This document shows positions 50,459 through 60,824 of a stretch of 64,000 nucleotides of DNA, piece by piece. Within the stretch, counting starts at the first letter, position 1. Every line of letters begins with the position of its first letter. The notes beneath the pieces are model-generated. The model made no database searches. It saw only the letters and a list, made by a program, of their open reading frames with translations, and was not told the DNA's origin. The translations under genes were made by a program, and so were the position numbers. Source of the DNA: Cyanodermella asteris (lineage: Eukaryota; Ascomycota; Lecanoromycetes; Ostropales; Stictidaceae); assembly GCA_900618795.1 (NCBI GenBank), contig UYJD01000008.1, forward strand, positions 656,453 through 720,452, written 5' to 3'.

Positions 50459-53400
50459 GGTGAGGTTGAAGGTGAAGATGAGCGATCAGCTGGGGATTGA
50501 GACGGCGATGAGTAGATTGTCGTGATGAGCTTGCGAAAGATGCGGCGGACGGGGCAAGCAGATCCGAAGCTGGACAGGTAGTGTGTTGGACTGGGAAATT
50601 AGGTCCCCGGCGCGTACTGTATGTAATATGCGGAGAGAAAAAGCGCGCGCGAGCAGGAAGGAGCGACTGATGGAATGCGACGTCATTGCCCGCTCGAGCC
50701 CTGCTGGCCCAAAGCAAATCCTTGCTTCCGTTTGCTGCCTCAGCCACAACCTCCTACCAAACACAATTTAGAGTGCTGAGCAAGCTTTTCCTCCTTTCCT
50801 CCCACTGGCCACGATCTCCGCCCTCATCAACCTGCGTTCACGATCCGGTTGCAATTGAGGCGCACCACCAAGCTTGGTCCTTCCTCGTCACGCTTGGCTC
50901 CAGCTTGGAAATTACGTCGTCCATAAAAAAGAGTCACCACCTGTCCAACCCGAGGTCCTTCTGGCCAATGAGGTATCGTTTCTTCTCAAAGTGCCTTGCT
51001 TGCCATCTTCATGAAATGAGAGAGCCGGCCTCTGCTGTGGCGCCGGCAAGGTCCAGTCGAAATTCTCCCCCTGCTGTGAGCTGCGATACATCACTCTCGT
51101 CACACGCTCACTAGGTACAGAACCACAAGCCATTTCGGCAAGCAGCCGCAGACTGAACTTGCCGTTCGAGCTAAGGGCGGCTGAGGATTAGCGACTCTGC
51201 AAACGACATGCCATGAAGCAACCGGAGGACGGCCTGGAGCGGTCCGGTCTGTCAGGAACAGATTCAACTTCCGGTGGCTGTCCGGCTACTCTGGCGTCAC
51301 CAGGGTGGCCAGGCACAGCTCTCACAACAAACTTCTAGGCTTTTGGCTATCAATCCTTCTGTGCCATGTTTGTGGAGACCCCACGTAAGGCAAGCCTCGT
51401 TCCGTTTTGTGAGATCCGTCATCAAATAGCCATGTCAAAGCTCAACGACATTCGATGTCGAATCGCCAATAATCAGGGCCAAGAAGACGGTCTTGTTGGC
51501 GCTACTTGCACGAGTTCTCCGTAGCTGGAATTACATTTGGACGTCCAGGTGCAACTTGAGGGTTGCGCTGTGCAAGCCCCCTAAAGCGAGGTCAAACAGG
51601 GGTGCTCTAGTGGTCATCGCTCTTTGCAATCCGCAAGACGCTTCTTCCATCTCTGCCGGCTTGCGTACTGACACGATTTCAAGCACACACTCTTAGCCAT
51701 TTATCTCGGATCAGAACAATCAACTGGGCACTAAGCTGTGTATCTAGCTGGGTAGTTGGTAAGGCAGTTGGTGGGATAGTGGCTGGGAATCTGGGTGGGA
51801 AGGCTACCCTACCGGCAGCGACCTCTTTCCGCCTCGGCCGCTGACCGTCTTGTCTGGCTTAATCTCCTCGAACATGAAGCTCATCACCTTCCTGCAGCCT
51901 CACCAACTTGATGAGCTGTGCCGGCCTGTGACGACCTGAGGACAAAGCTTTCCTGTCATCGTTGCCCTTGGACCCAATAAGTGACGACGCTAACCCTCAG
52001 TTTGGCGGCGCCTTGGGACAGTTTTCATCGACACGTTGCTGCGAGCCTGCGCCCTACATGTTTGCATCTGCATGTCTTAAATGCATGTGACCTGAGACAT
52101 AACACGTTCATGGGCTCACAATTTGCAAACGCTTCCAGATTTCGAGAACTTATCTGGAAAAGAAGGTGAGCAGCCCGTTTACTTTTCAACTTCGTTCCGT
52201 GGTGCGCCATCACCGTCGCGCCATCACCGTGAGATTGTCGTCTGAGAACCTACTGTGCCCTCTAGATTGGCCTTATCTTGTTTTTCTATTGTACAGAGCA
52301 ATGCGCATGTGGGACTGAAGCATATCACGCTTGGCTGAGTCTTGTCGAGAGTGAAAATGATGACCGCCAGCGCATTTGTTGACCTAGAAACTTGCCGCTG
52401 AACCTGCAAAAGAGCCGCCCAGCTTCGCTCGTCACATACAGTATCTGCCACACCACCACCCCTGCACAAACTCATATGTACACACCCAGAGCTTTGCAGA
52501 AGACGGGATGTTAGCGTCCCGTTCCCTTCCTTCCCGCAACACGGGACGACTCATCGGTCAGCATGGCGACGCTAATGCATTTTCGCCTGACGACAAAGAC
52601 AGCGCAGCCGGCTTGCCATCGTTATGATGCGGCGAACTCGCAGCGAATCGACCTTGGAGCGCGTGGACCCGCCTGATGGCTTTTTCCGTGCCGCTCCACC
52701 GCATGATACATGCAGATGTTGGCGTCTGGAGCGAGTCCATGAAGTCGTGGTGGTCTTCTGCGTATCGCGACACCGTGCGCGCAAGCCGAATTGTAATCAC
52801 CAACCCCGTGGCCGCGCGCCCAAAGCTAGGCCCAAATCCGATGCATTTGGACCAAGTGCTCAGATGGTTAATCTTTTCCAGCAGCTTGGATAAACCTTTT
52901 GGTGTCTAACAGCTGGAACTCTCGGACAGCCATCGGTTTCACGTGAAGACCTAGAAGGTAATCCTGCAGGAGCCTTTGCCCGAATGAGACAAACCCTGAC
53001 AACGAGCGGCAGCTCAACGGCGCTACTGACAACCAAGCATCAGCATCTCGCTTGCAGTGCTGTCCGGTCTTGATCCCTGGCGCCCGAACCTATTCTGGTG
53101 ACGGGCTGAAAGTGTGGAAATTTTATTCCAACTTACACCAATCTTTATGCTTGCGGCTCATGTGAGTCTGCTCCGGCCGTTGCCCAAAGCCTTGACCTTG
53201 CATATCCCGAGCAGTTCGAACACTGTCTGCGGGACTGAATCCGTGCAAGACGGCATCGACGTGCAAAGGGAGCTGTCCGACTTTACGTGCCCTGCAGCTT
53301 CGCAGCATATGGCAATGGAGCTCGCAGAGCGTAAGTCTGGGCATGGGCTCGGCTTGCACGGGAATGTTGACATTGTCCACTATCTATATAATATGCCATG

Positions 53401-53544
53401 TATCTCTGTCTCTGGGAGCGTCCGTGTCACCCTCGACTTTGCATTCCCTCATTGCTTTGAAAGTGGTTGCAGTGGCAGCGTTCTGAAGCTGCTGGTCTAT
53501 TAGGAATCACTCTCTCGTTCCTGAGACGAAGTCAATCGTTCACT
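50459..53544. other. Three-kilobase gene-poor region
   Basis: No coding region is supported on either strand; the longest frames (about 140 codons) have no domain or signal peptide. It contains a 13-base duplicated GCGCCATCACCGT near 52206–52230 and a TATA-like ATATAATAT at 53387 that is a possible upstream element of the GPI protein gene. Confidence 0.5.
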
Positions 53545-56500
53545 ATGAGGGCCGGCCGTCCTATCCTCGCTGCCATTGTGGCTTCCTTCGCAGGCACTGT
53601 GGCCGCCAACAGTTGTTCCCTTCCGGCCTGTGCTGAGGGTCTCCTTGCTGAAGTCGCTGCCGAAGTGTGCCTTTCAGGCCTGGGCATCACTCTTTGCGTG
53701 TGCGCGAATATTGAGGCTGTGGTCAGTTTGCTACCTGTCAACGTGTGTGGTTCTGCCGATGTTGAAGTGCTTCTCAACCAATACTGTCAATGTGTGAGCT
53801 CTTCATCGACGATCACGTCTCTCAGCACAGCAACGTCTTCGGCGTCCTTGACCTCCAGTACCGATCTGACTACGGATGATACCTCTGACTGTGAGGAGAG
53901 CACAACATCTACTGTTGTGGCAAGCACGTCCTCAGCAAGCTCGTCGTCTTCAGCAAGCATGCTAACAACATCTTCTGCATCGTCCACGGCCTCTTCCTCA
54001 AGCGAGTCAAGCTCACGGACTATCACGCCAACCACTGTCACTACTCTTACGACGAGAACAAGCAGCAGCAGTTCAGTCGTTGCCACGCCGACTCAATGCG
54101 CATTGCCTTCATGTCTTGGAGGAGACATCATTGCAAACGCCGTCGCAAGCGTTTGTATCGAAGGTTTCGGAGACACCCTCTGTGTATGTCTTAATGTGGA
54201 CGCCATCGTCGGCCTACTGCCCCTTGAAGTCTGCGGGTCAGTCGACCTCGAGGTACTTCTCAATCAGTATTGCGAATGCGTCAGTCCGACTACTACTACT
54301 ACTCTGTCCAGTCTTAGTACTGTGACCACCGCTTCGTCGTCCTTGTCCAAAGAAACGACGCAGCCCACCGTCACGAGTACTAAAGGCCCGACAAGCACCC
54401 AAAGCTCGTCTCTCTCAGGCAGCATCGAATGCTCGGTATCTTCTAGTACCGAGAGCTCCTCTATCACCGAAACCACATCTCAATTGTCAGATACCTCGAG
54501 CACAAGTAGTGGTACCGCGTCGTCAGCGACCACCAGTCCATCAGTTACTTCGACATCTGTCACCTCGTCTCAAAGCAGCAGCAGCTCTATCGGGGTAGCA
54601 ACCATGACATCTGTGCCTACTCAATGCCCAGTTCCATCGTGCCTCGGTGATATCCTGGCAGTTATCTCAGCGAGCATCTGTGTCTCGGAGTCCGCGCTCG
54701 GATTTGATCCTCTTTGTATTTGCATCAATCTCGACGCAGTACTGAGCCTGATTCCTCTCGAAGTGTGCGGATCCGCTGATGTTGAGGTTCTGCTCGGTCA
54801 ATATTGTGACTGTATCGGCCCGATTACATCTACGATTTCGAGCCCAGGCACATCGACGATTTCCTCTACGTCTACTGAGGGCCCGACAACAACGACTAGT
54901 GAATCACAGACGTCGGTAAGCTCACCCAGAACCTCTGATACCTCATCTTCAGAAAGCACGTCGAGCTCCGCTAGTGCTCCGGAGACTTCAGGAACTACGT
55001 CAAGCCCAACAAGCGCCTCCGAGACAAGCACACAAAGCAGTATCAGCACGAGCAGCGAGTCTTCGTCTGTGGTCAGCTCTACTATTACTTCAGCGGCGAC
55101 ACTCTCTTCCAGCACAATCACCACTGATGCAGTCTCGAGTACTACCTCTGTACCGCCTCAGTGCATTTTGCCATCGTGTTTAGGCGATGCCCTTGCTGCC
55201 ATCACGGCCGACATTTGCGTTGCTGGCGTATTGGGCTTGGACCCTCTCTGCATCTGCGTCAATGTTGATCTTATACTCTCTTTGATTCCCCTTGATATCT
55301 GTGGCTCTGTGAACATTGAGGTGCTCCTGGAACAATACTGCGACTGCTCCAACCCAGCCACCACAACTACGCAGTCAAGTGTTGGTACCTCAACATCGGC
55401 TGTTTCAGCTTCGTCTTCGGAAGCTACTCAATCCACCGACACCAGCAGCGCAACCTCGCTTACCAGCGAGACCTCAAGCTCAAGTTCGAGCTCGGAAACT
55501 GGCCAGATAACCATTACCAGCAGCGCGTCGCCTACAAGCTCAAGTTCGAGTACGGATACTAGTCACACAAGTGCAACCAACAGCGAGACTTTGCTGACAA
55601 GCTCAGCCTCGGAGAGCGGTTCAAGCGTCACCAGCTCGTCTTCTCAGAGCTCCTCCAGCGCAACCAGCAGCGAGAGTTCACTGACGAGCTCAGTCTCCGA
55701 GACCACCGCAAGTAGCGGCACATCTGCTTCGCAGACCAGTTCGGAAACTCAAAGTGCCTCGAGCGCAACCAGCGAAGGTTCTTCTAGTCAAAGTTCCACC
55801 ATAACTCCTACATCAAGCCTATCGGTGAGTTCGACGGTGACGAGCAGCTTCTCCAGCACCACTTCAGCTGCTCAATGCGTGCTACCGTCTTGCATCGGCG
55901 ATGTTCTTGCCGATGTCACAGCCGATATTTGCGTCTCTTCAGGCGTTCTTGGTTTCAATCCTCTCTGCATCTGCCTTAATCTTGATCTTGTGCTTGCAGC
56001 TTTGGAGCCTCTGAGCCTCTGCGGTTCGCTTGACGTGGAGGTCCTACTAGGTCAATACTGCCAGTGTGTTGGTCCTCCCACGACTAGCACTGCTAGCATA
56101 TCTTCCACATCTTCCACTGAGTCGACGAGCAGCGGACCGACTGTGACAGAGTCTACGGCTACGGAGACCTCTGCAACAGAGACTAGGGGGATCGAAACCA
56201 CGACCACAGAAATCACGGCAACAGACACTACAGCGACCGAAACCACGGCAACAGAGACCACGACCACAGAGATTACGGCAACAGGGACCACAGCCACAGA
56301 CACCACGGCAACCGAGACCTCTGCTACAGGGACCATAGCCACAGAGTCCACGGTAGCTGAAACGACGGCCACAGAATCAACAGCCATGACATCTATAGAG
56401 ACTACGACTACCGAGAGTACGAGCGAGAGCGTTTCCGCCACGTCCCAGACAAGTGTTGTCACTGGAAGCTCGGCCACAGACACTACGGCAACCCAGACCT

Positions 56501-57336
56501 TGTCGTCTGCATCTTCGGTTAGCAGCAGCAGCAGCAGCAGCAGTGCTCCTGAATCCGAATCCACTACTCTTATTTCTACGGATTCGATCAGCTCTACTGG
56601 CCCGAGCAGTACGCCCGCTGGACCAAGCAATACCGACACAAACCCGAACGGGCCGCAGACAACCTTGACCACAACCATTTCGGCTTCGACATCGTCCAGT
56701 CCAGTAGAGTTATCCACCTCGTCGAATGCAGGCGTACCGAGCGGGCCAGGCTCGTCTCAGAGCTTGACAAGCAGCACAAGCCAGCCCGGTGGTCAAGGCC
56801 CTGTCTACGGGCCTTCCTCGACTCCGGCGGGCGGCAACTCGCCGTCAACAACCTCTGGAACCTCGGGAGGCAATCCTCCCAACATTGGAGGCGGGAACGG
56901 AGCTTCGGCTTCCACTCAAGCGCCTGCTGCGAGCCCATCTGGCGGAGCAGCTGGTGGTAGCCCGGGTTCGGGAGGCTCTGGCAGCACCAGCGGCTCGACT
57001 GGAAGCTCCGGTGGAACATCCAGCGGCGGTTCGACTGGCTCCAGCGGGTCCTCCAGCGGAAGCTCCGGGAGTGGGTCCAGTAGCAGCTCATCGGGAAGCT
57101 CTGGTAACGGCGCCTCGAGTGGTTCAGCTGGCTCGGGCGGCTCTGGGAGCAACGGCAGCTCCGGCACGGGCTCCAATGGCGGCTCGGGAGTTTCTGGTGG
57201 CAACAATGGCGGCAGCAGCACGTCTCTGAGCGCTGGTGGGCCCAAGCCCAGCATCGCAACGGGCGCTGCCGCTGGGTCTCCTCCGGTTAATGACCTGCTT
57301 CTGAGCGCCGTCATCGGATTTGTGGCTTTCCTTTGA
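53545..57336 (+). CDS. GPI-anchored Ser/Thr-rich protein with five repeated 8-cysteine modules
   Basis: Intronless, 1263 residues from the ATG at 53545. A signal peptide (MRAGRPILAAIVASFAGTVA) precedes module 1. Five modules of 60–64 residues begin at residues 24, 185, 361, 540 and 778 (genomic 53614, 54097, 54625, 55162, 55876), with pattern C-x4-C-x12/13-C-x8–11-C-x-C-x14/15-C-G-S-x-D/N-x-E-V-L-L-x-Q-Y-C-x-C. Ser/Thr-rich linkers, probably O-mannosylated, separate them; the last linker has a 5-residue TATET-type repeat. A Gly/Ser-rich zone (about 1090–1230) leads to a GPI signal (GAAAGSPPVNDLLLSAVIGF). The first five Cys are reminiscent of CFEM, the last three are not. It is likely a cell-wall adhesin or iron/ligand-binding surface protein; this is inference. 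Confidence 0.85.
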   Translation: MRAGRPILAAIVASFAGTVAANSCSLPACAEGLLAEVAAEVCLSGLGITLCVCANIEAVVSLLPVNVCGSADVEVLLNQYCQCVSSSSTITSLSTATSSASLTSSTDLTTDDTSDCEESTTSTVVASTSSASSSSSASMLTTSSASSTASSSSESSSRTITPTTVTTLTTRTSSSSSVVATPTQCALPSCLGGDIIANAVASVCIEGFGDTLCVCLNVDAIVGLLPLEVCGSVDLEVLLNQYCECVSPTTTTTLSSLSTVTTASSSLSKETTQPTVTSTKGPTSTQSSSLSGSIECSVSSSTESSSITETTSQLSDTSSTSSGTASSATTSPSVTSTSVTSSQSSSSSIGVATMTSVPTQCPVPSCLGDILAVISASICVSESALGFDPLCICINLDAVLSLIPLEVCGSADVEVLLGQYCDCIGPITSTISSPGTSTISSTSTEGPTTTTSESQTSVSSPRTSDTSSSESTSSSASAPETSGTTSSPTSASETSTQSSISTSSESSSVVSSTITSAATLSSSTITTDAVSSTTSVPPQCILPSCLGDALAAITADICVAGVLGLDPLCICVNVDLILSLIPLDICGSVNIEVLLEQYCDCSNPATTTTQSSVGTSTSAVSASSSEATQSTDTSSATSLTSETSSSSSSSETGQITITSSASPTSSSSSTDTSHTSATNSETLLTSSASESGSSVTSSSSQSSSSATSSESSLTSSVSETTASSGTSASQTSSETQSASSATSEGSSSQSSTITPTSSLSVSSTVTSSFSSTTSAAQCVLPSCIGDVLADVTADICVSSGVLGFNPLCICLNLDLVLAALEPLSLCGSLDVEVLLGQYCQCVGPPTTSTASISSTSSTESTSSGPTVTESTATETSATETRGIETTTTEITATDTTATETTATETTTTEITATGTTATDTTATETSATGTIATESTVAETTATESTAMTSIETTTTESTSESVSATSQTSVVTGSSATDTTATQTLSSASSVSSSSSSSSAPESESTTLISTDSISSTGPSSTPAGPSNTDTNPNGPQTTLTTTISASTSSSPVELSTSSNAGVPSGPGSSQSLTSSTSQPGGQGPVYGPSSTPAGGNSPSTTSGTSGGNPPNIGGGNGASASTQAPAASPSGGAAGGSPGSGGSGSTSGSTGSSGGTSSGGSTGSSGSSSGSSGSGSSSSSSGSSGNGASSGSAGSGGSGSNGSSGTGSNGGSGVSGGNNGGSSTSLSAGGPKPSIATGAAAGSPPVNDLLLSAVIGFVAFL
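53614..53793 (+). other. Cysteine module 1
   Basis: First 60-residue 8-Cys module of the GPI protein, directly after the signal peptide. Confidence 0.85.
54097..54279 (+). other. Cysteine module 2
   Basis: 61-residue module; 13 residues between Cys 2 and Cys 3 instead of 12. Confidence 0.85.
54625..54813 (+). other. Cysteine module 3
   Basis: 63-residue module with 11 residues between Cys 3 and Cys 4. Confidence 0.85.
55162..55347 (+). other. Cysteine module 4
   Basis: 62-residue module, with Asn in place of the conserved Asp after CGS. Confidence 0.85.
55876..56067 (+). other. Cysteine module 5
   Basis: 64-residue module, the longest, with 15 residues between Cys 5 and Cys 6. Confidence 0.85.
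56154..56395 (+). repeat. 15-nt minisatellite coding TATET-like units
   Basis: About 16 units of five residues (T/S-A-T-E/D-T). Found in the linker after module 5. Such arrays expand and shrink between strains. Confidence 0.8.
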
Positions 57337-57358
57337 AGTCACTGACGTTCATTATAAT

Positions 57359-57805
57359 TTATCTTTCATTGAGCGGGGCAGTCGTGTCATTGTAATATAA
57401 CAGAAAACTAACGGCAAACACATAACGGTCGCAGAGCTGGCAGCGTGGCCTTCGCAAAGGAGGCATGGACATAATATCATCTATAGGAATGAAATTCATC
57501 TTTGAGCGGTATATCTCTTGCATTGTAAACGTCATGGACACTTGTACTTCCGGCGGCACTCTTTGGCTCTGCTGCAGCGTTGGACGTGTGGCGCTGCTGA
57601 AGGGGATGTCTACTGTGCTCGAGTAGTATTCATCATCCTGTGAATTCATGTCGGCTTCATGGCTATGCCCCATTTTATTCCCGACCTCCCGATCGTCGCC
57701 AATGGTACTCGAGTCGTCTTCATCATCCTGTAACTTCACAACGGCCTCCTGGTTGTACCCTGCTGTGCTCCCGTCCTCCGCATTGCTGACCACCTCCGCA
57801 CACAC
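57359..57805 (-). CDS. Hypothetical acidic protein with an internal duplicated stretch
   Basis: A 148-residue frame with no intron. The N-terminal half has two similar segments (NQEAVVKLQDDEDDSSTIGDD and HSHEADMNSQDDEYYSSTVDI), then QEIYRSKMNFIPIDDIMS and two cysteines (CQLC). No known domain. It lies tail-to-tail with the GPI protein gene (22 bases apart) and could be a chance frame. Confidence 0.3.
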   Translation of the reverse strand: MCAEVVSNAEDGSTAGYNQEAVVKLQDDEDDSSTIGDDREVGNKMGHSHEADMNSQDDEYYSSTVDIPFSSATRPTLQQSQRVPPEVQVSMTFTMQEIYRSKMNFIPIDDIMSMPPLRRPRCQLCDRYVFAVSFLLYYNDTTAPLNER

Positions 57806-57928
57806 TGCACTCAGGGGAATGGTCGCTCAAATAGATGACGCAAGTAGACTCATGTATATATCAGTGAATGCGCCATCCAGCACCTCACGCCATAAATTGG
57901 ACTCGTCAACTTGCTATGCTGTTTCCCA

Positions 57929-59947
57929 CTAAGACGACGGCTTTTTCGCCTTGGGATTCACGCCCCTCTTCTTCATTTGACGCTTTGCTGATCTCTCAAT
58001 GAGCTTGTCATCTTCCTCGTCATCAAAGCCGCCGAAATCATCCTCAGGCTCCGCATCCTCTGTGATCGGTCTCTTGTCGGCCTCAAGATCGTCTTCTACG
58101 TTCGAGGATTGGCCATTGATATGTGTCTCTTTCGGTCCTGCTATTATGGCGCCCTTGGGCGTTGGGCCGGTCTTCTTAAGCTTGCAGACAAAGAATCCAT
58201 CAACGTTGTATGTGTGGGGGTAGTACCTTCGTGCCTTTGACATGCGTTCGTCGAATGTCTTGCCCATGTAGTTGGTGAAAGCCTCTTTACCGAATGTCAA
58301 GCCGCTGTCGACTATCTTCACATTTGGTCGCTTGCGAAGTGCATACTGCACGACAGCTTCATTCTCCTCGACGGTAACAGAACATGTCGAGTACACGATG
58401 TAGCCGCCTGTTTTGCTTGCATGGTCGACCGAATCGATGGCGCAAAGAAGAAGTTGTTTCTGAAGATGAGGAAGTGCGAGAAAGTCTCGCGGTGTCTTGT
58501 TGGTCTTGACACTGGGATCCTTGGCAATGACACCAGTGCCACTGCACGGCGCATCGAGTAGGACGCGGTCGAAGCCGCCGATGACCTTTGGGAACTCTCT
58601 GGCGTCATGGTTGCAGACAATGGTGTTTCGCGCACCGAGACGGTGAATGTTACCAATCAATGCTTTTGCACGGGCTTTGTTTGAATCGTTGGCGAAAATT
58701 GTTCCAGTGTTCTTCATCAACGCGGCCAAGTGTGTGGTCTTTCCCCCGGGAGCGGATGCCATATCAAGGACTCTCTCGTTTTCTTGGGGAGCGAGCGCCA
58801 TGACCGGAAGGAAAGATGATGCTGCCTGAAGCATGTACTGGCCGGAAAGGTATTCTGGTGTGGCACCTAGAGGAACTTGTGATTCAAAGATCTGAAGGCC
58901 GACCTTGCTCCATTTGCCAACCGGTTCGAGTGTGACACCTCGTCCGATCAATGCCTGTGCAAGATCTCGTCGAGAAGTTTTCAGTGTATTGGTACGGATG
59001 ACCATTGGTCGCGGGCGTTCGTTAGCTTCGAAGAATTCGTAAGCTTCCCGGGGAGAGAAGAGATTGAGGAGCTTGTTTGCGAGGAAAGAAGAGTAGCCGT
59101 AGTATGAGCAGACATCCTTTTCCAACTGTTGTGTGTACTCCGCCCTTGACCGCCCTGGTTCTGCCAATTTCCCAAAATCGTCGAGTACTCGGACTGTTTC
59201 CACAATCCGCTGTGACAAGAGTTTTAGATCCGGAGCGAGTCGTAAGCGAGCAACAGCGTCGACTTCTTCTTCTTCGTCGTCGTCTTCGCCGTCTTGTAAC
59301 ACTCGCGGTCGTTCTTCCGCAATGTTCGTTTCCATTTGTTCCACAAGTTCAGCAGCTGCTTCCGCCTCTTCCTGTGCTCTTTGCATGTCCAGCTTTCGCG
59401 AAAGACCTTCAATGTTGGCAGCTGTCAGCTTCTCTTCCGCATCCTCTTCTGAGTCGTCTTCGTCTTCAGACCACATCGCGCCACCTTTCGGTTTGTCCTC
59501 ATCCGAGTCGTAGACATCTTGTTCCGAGCCAGACTCCATAAATGCATCCACCCCCTCATCACCGACATCGATGTCGGCGTCTTTCAGAGCTTCCAGATCG
59601 AACTCGTCTCCATCATCGTCGTGCAGATCATCCACATCGTCGTCGTCTAGGCTGTCGTCGTCTCCCTCTTCTTGGACAATCAATGACTTCTTAACAAGTG
59701 CCGCTTTTGGCACCGCTGCGGGCTTGGAGGCAGATTTTGATCTGACTCCTAGTGCCGTCTTGTTGGGGTTATCTTTCTTCTTCTTCGGCGTATCTGTCTT
59801 TGCTGCAGTCTTGACTTCGCCTGCCGCTGTTCTTTTCTTCCCGCGGACGGATCCATTAGCAGGAGCTGCGGCTTTGCTCTTTTTGCCGTGAAAAGATTCG
59901 AAACTGTCGGGCAGACCTTGCGCTTTGGGACCACGGCGTCCTCCCAT
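57929..59947 (-). CDS. NOP2: Nop2 (Nop2/NSUN1) rRNA m5C methyltransferase
   Basis: Intronless, 672 residues from the ATG at 59947. Nop2 adds a 5-methylcytosine to 25S rRNA in the nucleolus and is needed for 60S assembly. The first 250 residues are disordered, basic then very acidic. The SAM-dependent RsmB/Nop2 domain starts at about 270: motif YCSYYGYSSFLANKLL, AMIRTNTLK-like, LDMASAPGGKTTHLAAL (SAM binding), LLDAPCSGTGV with the motif IV cysteine, and YIVYSTCSVTVEENE with the catalytic cysteine. The C-terminal 100 residues are acidic then basic (KKRGVNPKAKK), fitting nucleolar retention. Length is normal for fungi. Confidence 0.96.
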   Translation of the reverse strand: MGGRRGPKAQGLPDSFESFHGKKSKAAAPANGSVRGKKRTAAGEVKTAAKTDTPKKKKDNPNKTALGVRSKSASKPAAVPKAALVKKSLIVQEEGDDDSLDDDDVDDLHDDDGDEFDLEALKDADIDVGDEGVDAFMESGSEQDVYDSDEDKPKGGAMWSEDEDDSEEDAEEKLTAANIEGLSRKLDMQRAQEEAEAAAELVEQMETNIAEERPRVLQDGEDDDEEEEVDAVARLRLAPDLKLLSQRIVETVRVLDDFGKLAEPGRSRAEYTQQLEKDVCSYYGYSSFLANKLLNLFSPREAYEFFEANERPRPMVIRTNTLKTSRRDLAQALIGRGVTLEPVGKWSKVGLQIFESQVPLGATPEYLSGQYMLQAASSFLPVMALAPQENERVLDMASAPGGKTTHLAALMKNTGTIFANDSNKARAKALIGNIHRLGARNTIVCNHDAREFPKVIGGFDRVLLDAPCSGTGVIAKDPSVKTNKTPRDFLALPHLQKQLLLCAIDSVDHASKTGGYIVYSTCSVTVEENEAVVQYALRKRPNVKIVDSGLTFGKEAFTNYMGKTFDERMSKARRYYPHTYNVDGFFVCKLKKTGPTPKGAIIAGPKETHINGQSSNVEDDLEADKRPITEDAEPEDDFGGFDDEEDDKLIERSAKRQMKKRGVNPKAKKPSS

Positions 59948-60824
59948 GGTGATAATTGGCAATTAGACGAGGAATTTGTCAAGCGCCGAATGGGATGGGA
60001 CGGTGCTTGACTGCGACCTGGGAAAAATATATTTCGATCGGAGTTTGGGCCTTGCGGAAAGTTTTCACGGGTACTGGGTGGGGCGGCATCTCTACGCGAG
60101 TGGACTTGGCAGCGGTCGTACCTCTCCAAGTCTTTTTGCGCTCATATCGCACCATCCAAAGCCTTTATCTTTATTTTTTGAGGAGAGCAAACCATAGTCC
60201 AATATGTACGTTCCAGACTTTGGTGGAAGTTGTGCTTAGCAGTCCGGGTTTTCGCTTGCTCAGGTAGCGTGAGGGCATGACACTTCCAGAATCTGATTAC
60301 GACGGAATCTCGTCCACGTCAGCTTTTGTCTGGAAGCAGTTCCAATGCCAATTAAACCGCCATGCATTTTCTAGTGCTTAAAGGGGAAACTTGGTCGAAG
60401 GTTTGCATAACTGGTACGACAGCCCCAATGGGCCAAAGAGCCTGACATTCATTGACAAGGTTTCCAAGATGCTGCCCCCCAAGGCCACGGTCGCAACGTG
60501 TCAAAACGTTTAACAATTGCCACTTTCGATGATCATCGTCAAGCAGACGATGCTTCTATGGTGGAATTTGCATGATAACCTGTAATGCAAGCGAGGCTTC
60601 TGGCACGCCGGTGATACGGCCCTTGGCACTTTCCCGCTTGACGTCAGAGGACGTGGCCGGGATTCTGAATTGCATGGTGCTTTTCCTGCTGTTTTCTCGT
60701 ACCACAGAACTATCAGACCCCTACCATCCATTTGCTGCTACTGCAATACTGTGTTCCAGTGCTCTGCCTCGTCATCTACTACACATCTTGCATTACGCCT
60801 CTTTACTCCCATGTGCCCCGAAAC
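59948..60824. other. Promoter region between NOP2 and a membrane protein gene
   Basis: No gene seen. It is an 877-base divergent promoter region. A perfect TGACGTCA (60639–60646) lies about 180 bases before the next start. Confidence 0.45.
60639..60646. promoter_or_regulatory. Palindromic CRE (TGACGTCA)
   Basis: Consensus site for bZIP (ATF/CREB) factors, about 180 bases upstream of the start at 60825. Function inferred from the match only. Confidence 0.4.

Noticed and set aside
56052-57314. Long minus-strand frames (221, 221 and 132 codons) within the GPI protein
   Set aside because: Valine-, serine- and proline-rich mirrors of the Ser/Thr and Gly/Ser repeats.
57359-57805. Reading the acidic 148-codon frame as a confident gene
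   Set aside because: Kept only at low confidence because it lacks a domain and sits between two strong genes.
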